Shown here one piece after another: positions 1 to 10,425 of a stretch of 64,000 nt of DNA. The position numbers were made by a program, and so were the translations under genes. Under the pieces are notes generated by a model that worked only from the letters and a program-made list of their open reading frames with translations, ran no database searches and was not told the origin of the DNA. The DNA lies in contig NC_089035.1 of assembly GCF_034140825.1 (NCBI RefSeq), positions 9,661,001-9,725,000 on the forward strand, written 5' to 3'. Origin of the DNA: Oryza sativa Japonica Group (Eukaryota; Streptophyta; Magnoliopsida; Poales; Poaceae). Numbering within the stretch: the first letter of the stretch is position 1; each line of letters opens with the position of its first letter.

Positions 1-639
1 TCATGAAGAGGCTGTCAATTTCTCTTCAATTGTATTATAACACATGATCGGTCATAATGTTCTTGTTGACACCCTATTTTGGTTGTTTTGCTTCTGCTAC
101 AAGATGTCCAACTAAGGAACCATATACATGTTTCTTTTTCTTTTAGTACATTTCTTGATATCATACTTTTTGCAAAACTATCATAAAAACCACAACTTTA
201 AACAGGATTTTAAGGAACCATATGAACTTTGCAAAAAATGTTTCAGAAAATGGGCTGCTCAGTCAAGATGGTTTCTGACGCATTGGACCACATAAAAGAG
301 AGATAAGGCACATCCTTCCTGTTTACTTGACATGGGGGCAGATTCCGTTGAGGCTAAAATATCCACATCAGGTACCTTAAACAGACTGAATATGTCTTAA
401 AAAGTATTCTTTTGTAGAAAAAGGTTTGTGCAAAAGCATGATCTCAACTTCTCAAGAAATATACTAATCTTTTTGCAAGTACCTTCATCAGCTCTGTCAG
501 TCTATCAGGAGCAGATAATATATTTTTGAGATTATTTTCATATTATAACAATCAGCATCGCTAGACTGTATGCATTTATAATGTTGCTGCATTAGCTTGG
601 ATCCAGTAAGTCATTTCTGAAAAGAAAATCCTTGCATAC

Positions 640-3541
640 CTTTGTTATCAAGAAAAGTGATACTGAGTTAGATCCTAGCAGGCCATGTAAAGCACACCCA
701 ACTGATGAGCTTAATGAGACATTCTCTGCTGTTTCTTCACTCCATATGTGCTTTTTCCATGATGGTCTTGATTCTCTGTCGAACTCATACAAGTCTCCTG
801 TAGAACTGCACCACACTTTCCCATCTTAGCACTGAAATACAGTAATTATACAAGGTATTCTACATCTTGGGATAAAAACATAAATGAGTATAGCCTTTTT
901 CTTGTTTGAAAAACTGAGCGTAGCTTAGCTAGCGGGAGGTCTGAATGACCTTATTTGAAATCTAAGAGTGGCTTATTTGGTGGAGGTATACACCCTGCTA
1001 CTTGAAATCCTTATGGCTCTAGATATTCTTATGCTGTATTTGTCTAATAGGTGGATCATCCATCTGCATAACATATCAATGATTCTAGGAAGGTACTCCA
1101 TTAGAGATACCTTCACTTCAAAGAAATATCAACAGTTGATCAATTTTAAGTGAAGGTACATCTAATGCTTTCTAATGCCTTCCAAGTACTTGTAAAACAT
1201 CTCAACCATGGTAGTTCTTAAAATAAAGGTGCCTCTAGTTTCTTTCAGGCACCAAAAATATCTCAAATGTCTAAATTCTAATGTACACAGAGCAGGGGCA
1301 GAAGATAAGGAAAATAGTGCATAAACATTGTCATTTTTCTCACCTTCCTCTCTCCCCATTTGTACAAGTTGACTTTTGTTTCAGATATTCAAGATTCACA
1401 AAAACAATAGAGAACCGACTATTGAACCAGTTTATTTTCCCACTAAAGTAGTTTGGATTGACACAACCCATTACCTCCTAAAGAACACATGACCATACCT
1501 TACTGTGAACACTGTCCCTGGTCTTGCATTTCCAGCATCAGATATATATGATACATCTCCTCCTGGTGGGTGGCCATGGTAAGTCCACCTGTACATCAGT
1601 AGTATTGGACCATTATTTTGTGGAGTAGGTCATGGTAATAGTGTAAATAAGCTGCCAATTTCTTAATTCCTGAAAAAAATAGCGGCATTCACTCAAGTTA
1701 ATCAAGTGGTAGCCTGGTAGGCATGGAACCATTCAGAATTTTATATGTACCGTCAGCATTTTAATCAGTAGAAATATAATGGTCAACCCTTTATTGTGGC
1801 ATGGCATCATTATTTTTTTGAGAAGTATGTGGATTGCCATCTAATATAGTGATGTTTATGATGATGTGGCACATTCATGTACTTTTTTGTACTTAGCTCT
1901 AAATATTATTAAAGATGCGTTGTTTTCAACCTCATATGTTTTCTTTATATATCAGATGCACTCACACAACAATAATAGTAATGAAAATTTCATAAAACAT
2001 GACTTTACGGTACTGATTTATCATGTCAAATTTGAATAGGACATCATATGTTTTCCGGTAGGGCTCTCCCCTACTGTTTTCTTTTCAGTAAAAGAACATT
2101 GTATTCATATGCTAGTTATTTCATTGAATATTGACCAAGATATGGCAGCCGTGCAAATTAATATAAACTTCAGTAATACTGCTTCATACCTTAGGGGCTG
2201 AAGTTCTGTGACCTCCACTAGGGATCCATTTGTAATAGATAGGAAAAGTTTCCTGTTTGGGAGGAACAATAATTTCCTAAATTATCTTTTTATATGCACA
2301 AACTGCACTAGAAAGGAAGCATCAGGTGTAGAAAGCAGTCTCACCTTCCATCATAGGACACTATCCCATTTCTTATGTGCATAGCTTGACTTTGTGTTTT
2401 TTCTCCAAGGACTATGAATTGTTGTTCAAAGTTGAATATTACCTCTGTCCAGATAGGTTGTGCATGTTCATTTAGCTGTAGCTGAAAGTGTGTAGAAATA
2501 TTAGATCTAGCATAATAGAAACTTTCTTTTTTTGGCAATTGAATTCATCAGAAGCTTATTGTCTCATGAGAGGAAACTACTTCCCTAGTTATTTACATAC
2601 AGTTCTTATTCCTCTGCTCTTCCCATAAGACTTCCTATCGGCTCTTCATTAATCATGACTACATGTCTATTGATCTTTGCTTAACAATTTCAAATTTTGG
2701 GCACATGTAATATAAGGTACTGCAACAAAACAACGGAATTGGGTTGGGGAAAAGAAGGGAGGGGAAGGGATAAAACTACTGTTCTGTTACAGAACTTCAA
2801 CAGTTGAAGAAAAACATACAACGGTAAAGATGACCAAGGAAGGGTATTGTAACAGTTATGATATGAGCATAGTTCTGTCATACAGATAGAGATGCAAGTT
2901 ACCTGATAGAGGATTCCAGCCTCTGAGAGAGCAAGAATAGTTGTATTCACAATGAAAGTTGCTGTAGCATAGCCAACTGAAATTGGTAGTTCATGAGGAG
3001 CAATCACCCATGCCAGCCCATTCCAGAACCTCTCATAAATTGATCCACTTTGCCCTGTCACCCACACAGATGATTCTGACATGCGCGTCAAGGAAATCCT
3101 TTTTCTTATGGGCAGGACTGGATCATTTCTATCTGCTTGATCATTGTCATCGATCTCTGCATCCTTCTCCTCCTGACTAGAAATTGAAGCACGGCCATGT
3201 CTCCTTTCCGGTTGCTCGATTGATCCTACCTTCGTGCAGGTATCGTTGATGCAGGACATCAAATTGAAAGGCATGCTTATTTCCACCCAGGTATTACTCT
3301 GTTCCTGGTACTCCCAGAACTTGTTTGTCTTCTGCTTAAACTTTGCTTCCTGCCTCAAGCTAGGATGTAAGGGGCACCATGAATGAACAGAAGCAGCAGA
3401 CTCCAGGAGAACACATGCTACAAAACATAGGAACCACAACAGGAATCTGCAACTGCAAGATGGATCATCCATGGCCATCTTATAGGACTTATCCTCGATG
3501 TTGATGCGTGCCGGCGTCCAAGGTGTCCTCCATAGCAGCAC
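640..3541 (-). CDS. Secreted/ER beta-propeller-like protein, function unknown (incomplete)
   Basis: I do not recognise a named family. Exons that join in frame on the minus strand are 2903-3478 (or from 3541), 2345-2481, 2190-2252 and 1499-1588. A further exon, about 640-824, is coding-like, but its phase requires at least one more exon between 825 and 1498 that I could not place. Two start codons are possible: 3541, or 3478, which directly precedes a hydrophobic stretch (FLLWFLCFVACVLLE). That stretch looks like a signal peptide, so I favour 3478. The protein has repeated short blocks such as SVWVTGQSGSIYERFWNG, GRKLFLSITNGSLVE and SSTGDLYEFD. Each resembles one blade of a beta-propeller, with the pattern hydrophobic, S/T, G, x-hydrophobic-E. 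Conserved cysteines lie near the N-terminus (SWCPLHP, MSCINDTC). The gene probably runs on toward or past position 1. Product class and extent are inference; the coding status of the first four exons is well supported by matching phases. Confidence 0.6.
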
Positions 3542-3599
3542 AGTTCTTGCAGAGATAGCCCTTGAACCTGGAAGGTTGGAAGCTAGATATCATGAGCTC

Positions 3600-6500
3600 T
3601 TTTTTTTCTGCAGGAGAATGAAGTATGGGAAGGACCCCCTCTTGTACTTGCTGTCCTGCAGCTCAAAACAAATAGGTATGCAGTGCAAATAAATGTTGCA
3701 GAGAAGAGGAAGAGAGAGGAGGTATGGAGGAGGGTACCAATATCTCGCTGTGAGACTCAACTGTCATTTGATGAAGGCCATAAAGTCATTAGCACAGAAG
3801 CTGGGTGATTTGCTCTCCTTTTCAATTGCTTCTTTTCCCTACAACTTTCTCACCAGTCGCTGTTAATTCCACCAATCAAAATTTTTTAAGGAGATAGTTG
3901 TTGCAACCTTCGCATCTCCCACACACATATCGGTACTGTTAGATAATGGTCCTAATCTCTTATACTAGTGAATAACTTTATGCCTATACGGTAGGGAGGG
4001 GGAAAGGCATGAGAATCTTGGATATATTTCCATTGGACAAGTTTTTTTGTGGAAAATGAAGTTAAAATTCATTGGGACCGAATAAAGTTGTAGCTTTTAT
4101 ATGACCAGTTCTTAAATCGTCCTTTTCTCCTTCTATTCCTGAAGTTGATGGTTGCTTGAGAGTTCAAATGTCCATGTGCAAGTTGCCAAACGCTAACCAC
4201 TGCCGATGACTGCAGGTTCTTGAAAAACATGGAAAAGGAGCTCCCGTTTGCTGATATCAGACCTGGGAATTTCTTTTACACCTGCTTTGTCATCACTTGC
4301 TGAAAAAGAATATCAAGATCTGATCGACTGATTGATCACCCTGAGTCAGCTAAAGCTTGCGGTCAGGGAGGGGTAAGTGCAACGTGAGGCCTGCGTCACT
4401 CGCTCTTGACTTGTACCGCGATCCATTATTGGTGGCATGGAAATTCTTAATCCAATCACAATAATCAGCAGCCAGCCAAGTAAGTTCACCATCTTATTTA
4501 CTAGTACTATGCATGCGTCTAGTGGTTTGTGTAGTCAATCTAGTGATCCCTCCCCCAAAAAAGATATATAAAAAATATCCTCGATTGTTGATACTACATG
4601 ATTACCCTGGCTTATTTCAGTTGGTATTTCACAGTCACAGCCACTGACCATATGATTGAGCTTCCCACATGGCCCTAAGTCCCTAACTTGTGGTAGCACA
4701 GCTAACTACTACACTAAAGGCATCACCACCAAATTAGTCCAATTACACTGCTCGTAATGTCTTACCTGTCTCCTGTGTGCTATGCCTAACAACTTAAGCA
4801 CGAATTTTAGCTACAACGTTCTGTGCTAGTACTATTTCAGTTCAGTTTATCAGAGATGAAGAAGTTTCTGTTCTTGTGGGAGGACTTAAGCAAAAACAGT
4901 ACTTGCTGCAAAACCTTAACTGACAATGGTTCCTTGCCTGACCATCCAAAACTATACTTTTCGGAAACACTGTGCAGGCAAAACGAGGAAGGTGTTCTTG
5001 CCTACGCTGTGACCATAGCACAGCAGTACAGAACTACAGCGCGGTGCAATCCAACTCCTGTTTCACTCAACTAGTCAAGCTTCTCTTCCTGCTGGATGAT
5101 CGATCGGCTCGTCAGAAGCCATGCAGGCAAGGTAATTAATTACATTACACACTCCCATTTAGGGCCCCTTTGAATAGTCGGATTGAGAAAGCGTAGGAAT
5201 AGGAAAAACGTAGGATTTTGATAGGAATGTAAGTGTAAAACAGAGGATTGCAAAACACAGAAAAAACACAGGAATGAACGTTTGATTAAACCGCAGGAAA
5301 AACACAGGAATTAGATGAGAGAGATAGACTCAAAGGAAAGTTACCAAGAGATTGAAGCTTTTGCTAAATTTCCTCCAAAATCTTTATAGGATTGTCTATT
5401 CCATAGGAATTTCAAAGGATTGGATTGGATTCAATCCTTTGTTTCAAAGTGCTTCATAGGAAATTTTACTATAGGATTGAAATCCTCCAAAATTCCTATG
5501 ATTTTCCTCTAAATCAAATGGACCCTTACTGGCCATGGCTATCGGTTTGTCACTGGCGGTCCGGCACTGCAGAGTTTCATTTGCGATGTGCAGCTCTCCT
5601 CTGGCAACTGAAGCGTTTTACCAGGTGTGGATATTCTTAGATGTGAGTGAACCAGGTTGCTTTGAAGGATGGGACTGAAATCCAAATTGTGAGAACTGAG
5701 AAATACTCGATATTATGTGAAAGGTAAATAATCCTAACACAGCTGAAGAATCACCTCTAGCAAAGTCAAAATTATATAAAAATAATAATTCCGGTCAGTT
5801 AGCAGCTGATTCAAACAGATAGCAACACTTGCCTGATAGTCAAACACGTGGAACGTCCTAATTAAACAAATAACTTAAAAATTATACACACATACACATA
5901 TGTTTATAAATATATATACCCGTACTCGCACAACCGTATAGGAAGTACATACATGTGTGTGTGTGTGTGTGTTTTTTTTGCTTAAAGGCATCGGCCAAAT
6001 ACCAACTACTCCGTAAAACATGTACTAATAACTTGCACTCCTCTTTAATGTCAAGTCTTTAGAGTTCAAATTTTAAACCCATTGGAATGGAATACTTTGA
6101 TTAGCATTTCAGTTAATTCCACGCCAAAGTTACGCCATCCTTTGAACAATTTTTCCTACTGCAATCCAAACAATTACTGTGGAAATTACGCCGTACTTAT
6201 GTAGTTGACCTGTGAATAGAATTGCCTAATAATTCTTTTGTTGAGAAGTAAAACTAACTGGTAAACCTACCGCGAATGGTAACCTGCACGTCGCGGTCCA
6301 GTTTTTGTTGGCCCAAGCAGCAATATATATGGCCGAGATTAGAATTGCGAGGAATCTTCAGCCCCGCTGGGTCCCACAATGTAGTTAAGATTCCTCTTCC
6401 AAAGTTGCCATCACAACGACTTATATTAAGGCGAATATTATGTAATTGCGTCTTTAATTAATCGACCAATATATTCAATCGATCGTTAAGTTATAGTTGC

Positions 6501-7160
6501 CATCACAGCAACGACTTATATTAAGGCAATTGTGTAATTGCGACTTTAATTAATGCAATGCTGATGATTGATGGAACGCTGTTTCGAAGGTGAGGCTTTT
6601 CATTACGGATGGGCTTTTCTTCCTTACTAAATGGGCCGAGATCGGGCGTAAAATACGGATGGGCTTAACTTCCGGACCAAATGGGCCGAGATTATTGGAC
6701 GGGTTTGGGTAGTCTTGAGATATTCGAAAATTCCTCCAAAATTATCAAATTTCTCCAAACTATGGGGAGGAATTAATAGCAAGGCTCCTTCACTCGTCCG
6801 TAGGACTGGGCAACGTGTCAAAGCAAACCTTCATCTAGTCCCCACGTCGTTAAATTGTTCCTGGCTTTGCTCGAGGCGTGACACGAAGCTACGTCAATGG
6901 CAGCGGCGGCGTGGGCATTCGGCGGAAAATGAAGCGGCATGGCATCGCTGATGGCAACTTTACCTGACAATGGCTTCAAAGTGAAGAGGCCCTGATGCAT
7001 AAAATCATTGAGAAGCTATGGCCTAAGGATGCACTCTGAGCTTAGAAGAAATAGAAGTGCCGAACGAACATCGTCGTCGTCGTTCTAAGATTTGTCAGAT
7101 TGTATTACTGCAGTCTACCATCGTTGGTTTGGAATCAAGCTTTTGCTGTAGATACTGATG
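3600..7160. other. Intergenic spacer, no gene seen
   Basis: The spacer is AT-rich with many stops in all frames. Short open frames (4823-5074, 5425-5640, 6715-6951) have no recognisable domain. It contains one MITE (5161-5528), a short TG run near 5957-5971 and scattered low-complexity AT sequence. Confidence 0.6.
5161..5528. mobile_element. MITE with AGGGCCCCTTTGA-type ends
   Basis: The left end reads AGGGCCCCTTTGAA and the right end TTCAAATGGACCCTT-like in inverted orientation (TCAAATGGACCCTTA). Between them lie multiple imperfect copies of 'tcctatagg' and 'aggaatagga' words in both orientations, as in foldback MITEs. A similar internal vocabulary occurs near 58104-58382. No target duplication is clear, so the superfamily is open. 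Confidence 0.55.
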
Positions 7161-7390
7161 CATGTCTGTCTCACGGGTTTGCTACATGATGAGCAGAGAA
7201 AGACGGCATCACCCTGCTAGCTGAATTCCCTGCATATACAGAAAATTTTCCTAGCAAACATACTGAAGACTCGTAGTAAAAACAAGCGTTTTTCATAAAG
7301 CGTATTCCCACTTCTGCTACTAGTTGACGAGTGAAGCGTTTTTCATAAAGATCATAACAGTTGGCATCACAGTTACTGTATGGAGAATTA

Positions 7391-7442
7391 TTATGACTCA
7401 TACACAATCGGTACTAAATCCACTGGTAACCAGTTTTCAACG
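7391..7442 (-). repeat. Decayed copy of the repeated RPL30-intron hairpin
   Basis: It matches the hairpin at 11411-11472 over most of its length. The six bases that form the 5' half of the basal stem on the plus strand (GCGTTG) and part of the loop are missing, so the basal stem cannot form. It lies 160 bases from the C/D snoRNA at 7606-7701, the same order as in the RPL30 intron. Confidence 0.6.
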
Positions 7443-7605
7443 CTAAAGGTTTCAACATGGAGCAACAAATTTGCAAAGATAATAATAGACAATTATCTGT
7501 GTTATCATACGCAAGCTAAACAATTGAACATATCAATACATCCATCATACTCTAGGAAACAACCACTGCTTGCTCAAAATAGAAGGAAATGCCTGCATAA
7601 TATTT

Positions 7606-7701
7606 GGAGAATCAGAATACTGGCTTGGTTCTCAAAGGAGAAATAATAGCGCTCAGTATGTTCATTGTCGATCATCTGGGGAAAGGATCATCATATTCTC
7701 C
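7606..7701 (-). ncRNA. Box C/D snoRNA, orphan family, copy 1
   Basis: On the minus strand it starts GGAGAAT, followed by box C ATGATGA, and ends with box D CTGA then TTCTCC. The terminal stem is GGAGAA/TTCTCC. An internal CTGA (in ACATACTGAGC) could be a D' box. It is almost identical to 11635-11730. I could not match either guide stretch to rRNA or snRNA from memory, so the target is unknown. Confidence 0.75.
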
Positions 7702-7768
7702 ATATTAAGCAGCACCAAATAAATTTTCACCACAACATGCTAAAAGAATCAACTCATGCATTAAAATT

Positions 7769-7822
7769 GGAGGATAGTATGTTCATTGTCTATCATCTGG
7801 GAACAGGATCATCATATCCTCC
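7769..7822 (-). ncRNA. Truncated copy of the orphan C/D snoRNA family
   Basis: It keeps GGAGGAT, box C ATGATGA and the conserved segment through GACAATGAACATAC, then runs directly into ATCCTCC. The 3' half with the D-box guide and box D is gone. The ends still pair (GGAGGAT/ATCCTCC). It is probably not a functional guide. Confidence 0.55.
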
Positions 7823-7973
7823 AGTACGGACTTATCCAAAACTAAAATGTAGACAACAGCACAACAATAACATACAGGAATCAAGTACAATGAACACAGC
7901 AAATAAAATTTTGCAAAAAAAACAGCAGAAAGATCCAGGAGGGAAAAAATGAAACAAGAAAAATGTGGAGGAA

Positions 7974-8059
7974 GATGATCAGATAGAGCTAATACAATTT
8001 GAGGCCATCATGGCGGCCAATCAAACCAATAGGGAATCAAATTTGATCATCATATCATC
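7974..8059 (-). ncRNA. Box C/D snoRNA, U44-like guide for 18S rRNA
   Basis: The minus strand reads GATGA, then box C ATGATGA, and ends in box D CTGA followed by TCATC. GATGA/TCATC forms the terminal stem. A possible C' box is ATGATGG. Upstream of box D is GTATTAGCTCTAT. Twelve of these bases (GTATTAGCTCTA) are perfectly complementary to the 18S rRNA segment TAGAGCTAATAC. Counting five bases up from box D places 2'-O-methylation on the A of TAG-A-GC. This is the same register as human U44 (SNORD44, 18S A166). Boxes, stem and duplex are seen in the sequence; the rRNA sequence and the human match are from memory. Confidence 0.85.
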
Positions 8060-8178
8060 AATCCCCAGCGTTTTTTCTTTTCTTCGAAAGACTAAAAGAA
8101 CAAGGGCTAATAGAGGAAAACTTTTTAAAAGAAAATAAAAGTTAATCGAGGAAAAAAAAAGAAGGCAGAAGATTTGTA

Positions 8179-8274
8179 GATGCATCAGATCTCCAAGGTG
8201 AAAAAGGGTGTGACATCACAGAGATGCCTCAGACGCAAATTACCCATTAAATCTTGTGCCTCCTCATCTGCATC
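8179..8274 (-). ncRNA. Box C/D snoRNA, U16/snR87-like guide for 18S rRNA
   Basis: The terminal stem is GATGCA (5') with TGCATC (3'), next to box D CTGA. A D' box CTGA follows AATTTGCGT, and a C' box GTGATGT comes after it. Box C is weak inside the stem (CAGATGA) or lies just upstream as GATGATG. The D' guide TGGGTAATTTGCG is complementary over 13 bases to 18S rRNA CGCAAATTACCCA. The five-base rule points to the first A of the CAAATTACCC segment. This is the site of human U16 (18S A484) and yeast snR87 (A436). Human U16 carries the same GTAATTTGCGTCT core. The family assignment is from memory. Confidence 0.85.
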
Positions 8275-8492
8275 ATCCATCATCCTCAAGCCCAAACAAA
8301 ATCCCATCGACAAAACAGCCCAAAAAAAAGCAAACAGATTTGAAAGCGAGAACAAATCAAATCAAATCAACCCAGCTGGAAAGAGCAAGCAGCGCAGCAG
8401 CAAAGATTAGAAGTCCACAGCCATCACGAGAAGAGACCGCGTGTGCAAACCCTAGAACACGAGAGGGCGAAGGCAATGGAGAGCGGCGGCGC

Positions 8493-8540
8493 TTATATAG
8501 ACAGAGAGCGGACGGAGACGCTAGGGTTTGTTAGGGTTTT
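8493..8540 (-). promoter_or_regulatory. snoRNA gene promoter: TATA box plus telo-box
   Basis: On the minus strand a TATATAA box lies at 8493-8499. AAAACCCTAACAAACCCTAG (two telo-box units) lies upstream at 8521-8540. TGGGCC/AGGCCCATC-type site II elements lie near 8588 and 8617. A further AAACCCTAG occurs at 8450 on the plus strand, within the expected 5' part of the transcript. This combination is typical of plant ribosomal-protein and snoRNA promoters. Confidence 0.75.
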
Positions 8541-8781
8541 CCTCCCATCCGACGGCTCGTGACGCACACCGCGACGAAGGCACGGGCGGCCCAGATTTAT
8601 TCTCGATGTTATGGGCTGTCGTCGATGGGCCTAATTTTGGGGCTGTCAACGAACGGGTCGGGCTCGACTTCGAGCTAACCCAGTCTTTATGTACTTGAAA
8701 AGTACATAACTGCTCCCTCAACTATGTACCGAGTAAGATTAACGTCGCAAAATCGGGTATAAAAGCTCACTCAAGTATTAA

Positions 8782-9020
8782 GGCTGTGTTCTTTGCTTTA
8801 GTTGGGAGCCAATCCCTCCAGTACGGAAAACATAGCGGTCCATGGTCCATTAGCACGTGATTAATTATATATTAACTAATTTTTTTTTCAAAAATAGATC
8901 ATTATGATTTTTTAAACAATTTTCGTATAGAAACTTTTTTATAAAAAGCACACACCGTTTAATAGTTTGAAAAGCTTGCGCGCGGAATACGAGGAAGAGG
9001 GGGTGGCAAAGAACACAGCC
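8782..9020. mobile_element. MITE, PIF/Harbinger (Tourist) type, TAA target duplication
   Basis: Inverted ends GGCTGTGTTCTTTGC and GCAAAGAACACAGCC are flanked on both sides by TAA. The length is 239 bp. The interior has the AT-rich 'gattttttaaa...tttcgtatagaa...accgtttaatagtttgaaaagc' type common in rice MITEs; similar interiors recur near 52700, 53040 and 63500. Confidence 0.85.
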
Positions 9021-10420
9021 TAAAACCAGATCAATTTACGTCCCTGAGCGGTTTTGAAGGTTGTCTCGACTTGGCGTTTTACAACTACGAAAAAAGTTGA
9101 CCGTTTCTGTCAGTGGCACTTCCTCTCTCCTTTTCCTATCTCCTCTGCTCTGTGTGTCTCCATCATGTCTTACCCTGACGCTAAGTTCGATGCCTGGTCG
9201 TGGCTTGAGCTCGAGCGGCTGCTTGGATCACCGCATGCCCTCAACTCCCCTAACTTTGCCACTGTAGATCACCTTCGACGTCGCCGGAGCTGTTCGTTCC
9301 TCCCATTCTACGCTTTCCCTCGCGGCGGAGACGTTCTGGAAGCGACGGAGCTCGAGCTCTAGCAGCGAGCAGGTTCCTAAGAATTATATAACTATTTATC
9401 ACTCTTAAATGTGCCAATTAATGATTTATCATCTGAGCACGTATGTCATAAATAGATAATGGCTCACATATTTGGATGGTAAATAATTAAACAACAAATC
9501 TAAGAGTGACAAATAGTTAAATACCATGGGTCCTACGGGAGGTGTCGAGATGGAGAGACATAGGTGGCCTATGTTAATATATGAGTAAATTTCATAAAAC
9601 TACACGTTTTGTGGTCCAAGTTTATACTGCTAAAATATATGTAATTTTTCTGCGACTTGAACTATAAAACACATGTAGTTCTGTGAAATTTACTCTTAAT
9701 GTATTCAGAGTCTGTTTTGACTATACTGAATTCAAAGTCTCTAACTCTATATGTTAAATCACAGAGTTTTAAAAGATTTCAACTAAATAATAAGAAAATG
9801 ATTTGTAATGTTAGGAATATATATAGATAATTTCACAAGTCCTGTTTCCTATTAATTCAGATGTATAAATTCTATTCAAATGGCCGAAATGCTGGTTGCT
9901 CAATACAGCGTTATGAATCGGCAAAGCTCTCCCATGGTCGGTCAGTTTATGAAGCCGGTCTCCATCGTGCATGCAAATCAGGATTTCCCAAACCGTATAA
10001 AAACCGTACAAAACCAGACAAAATTTATCAAAAATTCAAATTATTTTTAACATTTATATGAATTTAAGGAAGTTACCACGGTATTTATATTTCCGTACCC
10101 CCGGTAAGCCACGCGGTTACCGGCGGTATCGTCAACCCTCGTGCAAATGCAGCAGCGCAAGCTGGTCTGCATCTAAAGAGCTCTTTAACAACCACGTGTA
10201 ATGATGCGAAGTTCAGTGAACAAACAGCCAAGCGTTCTAATTGAAAACATGATTCGGGCCAGGAACAAAATTTTCCAATCCAAGAACAATGTTCCCACGA
10301 AACTTTGGTTGACTGGTAAAAGCTGTTCGATACACGAGAGAGACCAAATCAAGTCCAGCAACAACTACAATGTCTAGAACAGCTCAGTGTGACAGCATCT
10401 GAAGCGCCAGCGGAACCGCT
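9021..10420. other. Spacer downstream of RPL30, no gene supported
   Basis: An open frame at 9054-9362 has no recognisable domain and no support for splicing. The rest is AT-rich. The 3' untranslated region of RPL30 should end within the last few hundred bases. Confidence 0.5.
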
Positions 10421-10425
10421 CATCC

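Larger units (their letters stand above)
7230..7890. repeat. Diverged duplicate of RPL30 intron 2 sequence
   Basis: About 7230-7750 aligns by eye with 11280-11775, and 7755-7890 aligns with 12410-12580. Both are parts of the second intron of RPL30, and long words are shared, for example CAACGCTAAAGGTTTCAAC and GGAAACAACCACTGCTTGC. No RPL30 exon was copied. The pieces carry the repeated C/D snoRNA and the repeated hairpin described separately. This shows exchange or duplication between the snoRNA gene and the RPL30 intron. Confidence 0.8.
7600..8480 (-). ncRNA. Non-coding snoRNA host transcript (polycistronic box C/D gene)
   Basis: This is a minus-strand unit driven by the TATA/telo-box promoter at 8493-8540. 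In transcription order it would carry the C/D snoRNAs at 8179-8274, 7974-8059, a shortened copy at 7769-7822 and one at 7606-7701. No long open frame spans it. Plants are known to make clustered snoRNAs from independent pol II promoters with telo-box and site II elements, and the layout fits that. The transcript ends are estimates: the start is set about 20-30 bases below the TATA box and the 3' end just past the last snoRNA. Calling this one transcript is inference from spacing and orientation. Confidence 0.65.

Noticed and set aside
4823-5074. 83-residue open frame in the left spacer
   Set aside because: No motif and no neighbouring exons that join; chance frame.
5957-5971. TG dinucleotide run
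   Set aside because: Too short to be notable.
9054-9362. 102-residue open frame downstream of RPL30
   Set aside because: No recognisable domain, no splice logic, and it lies next to a MITE; most likely a chance frame.
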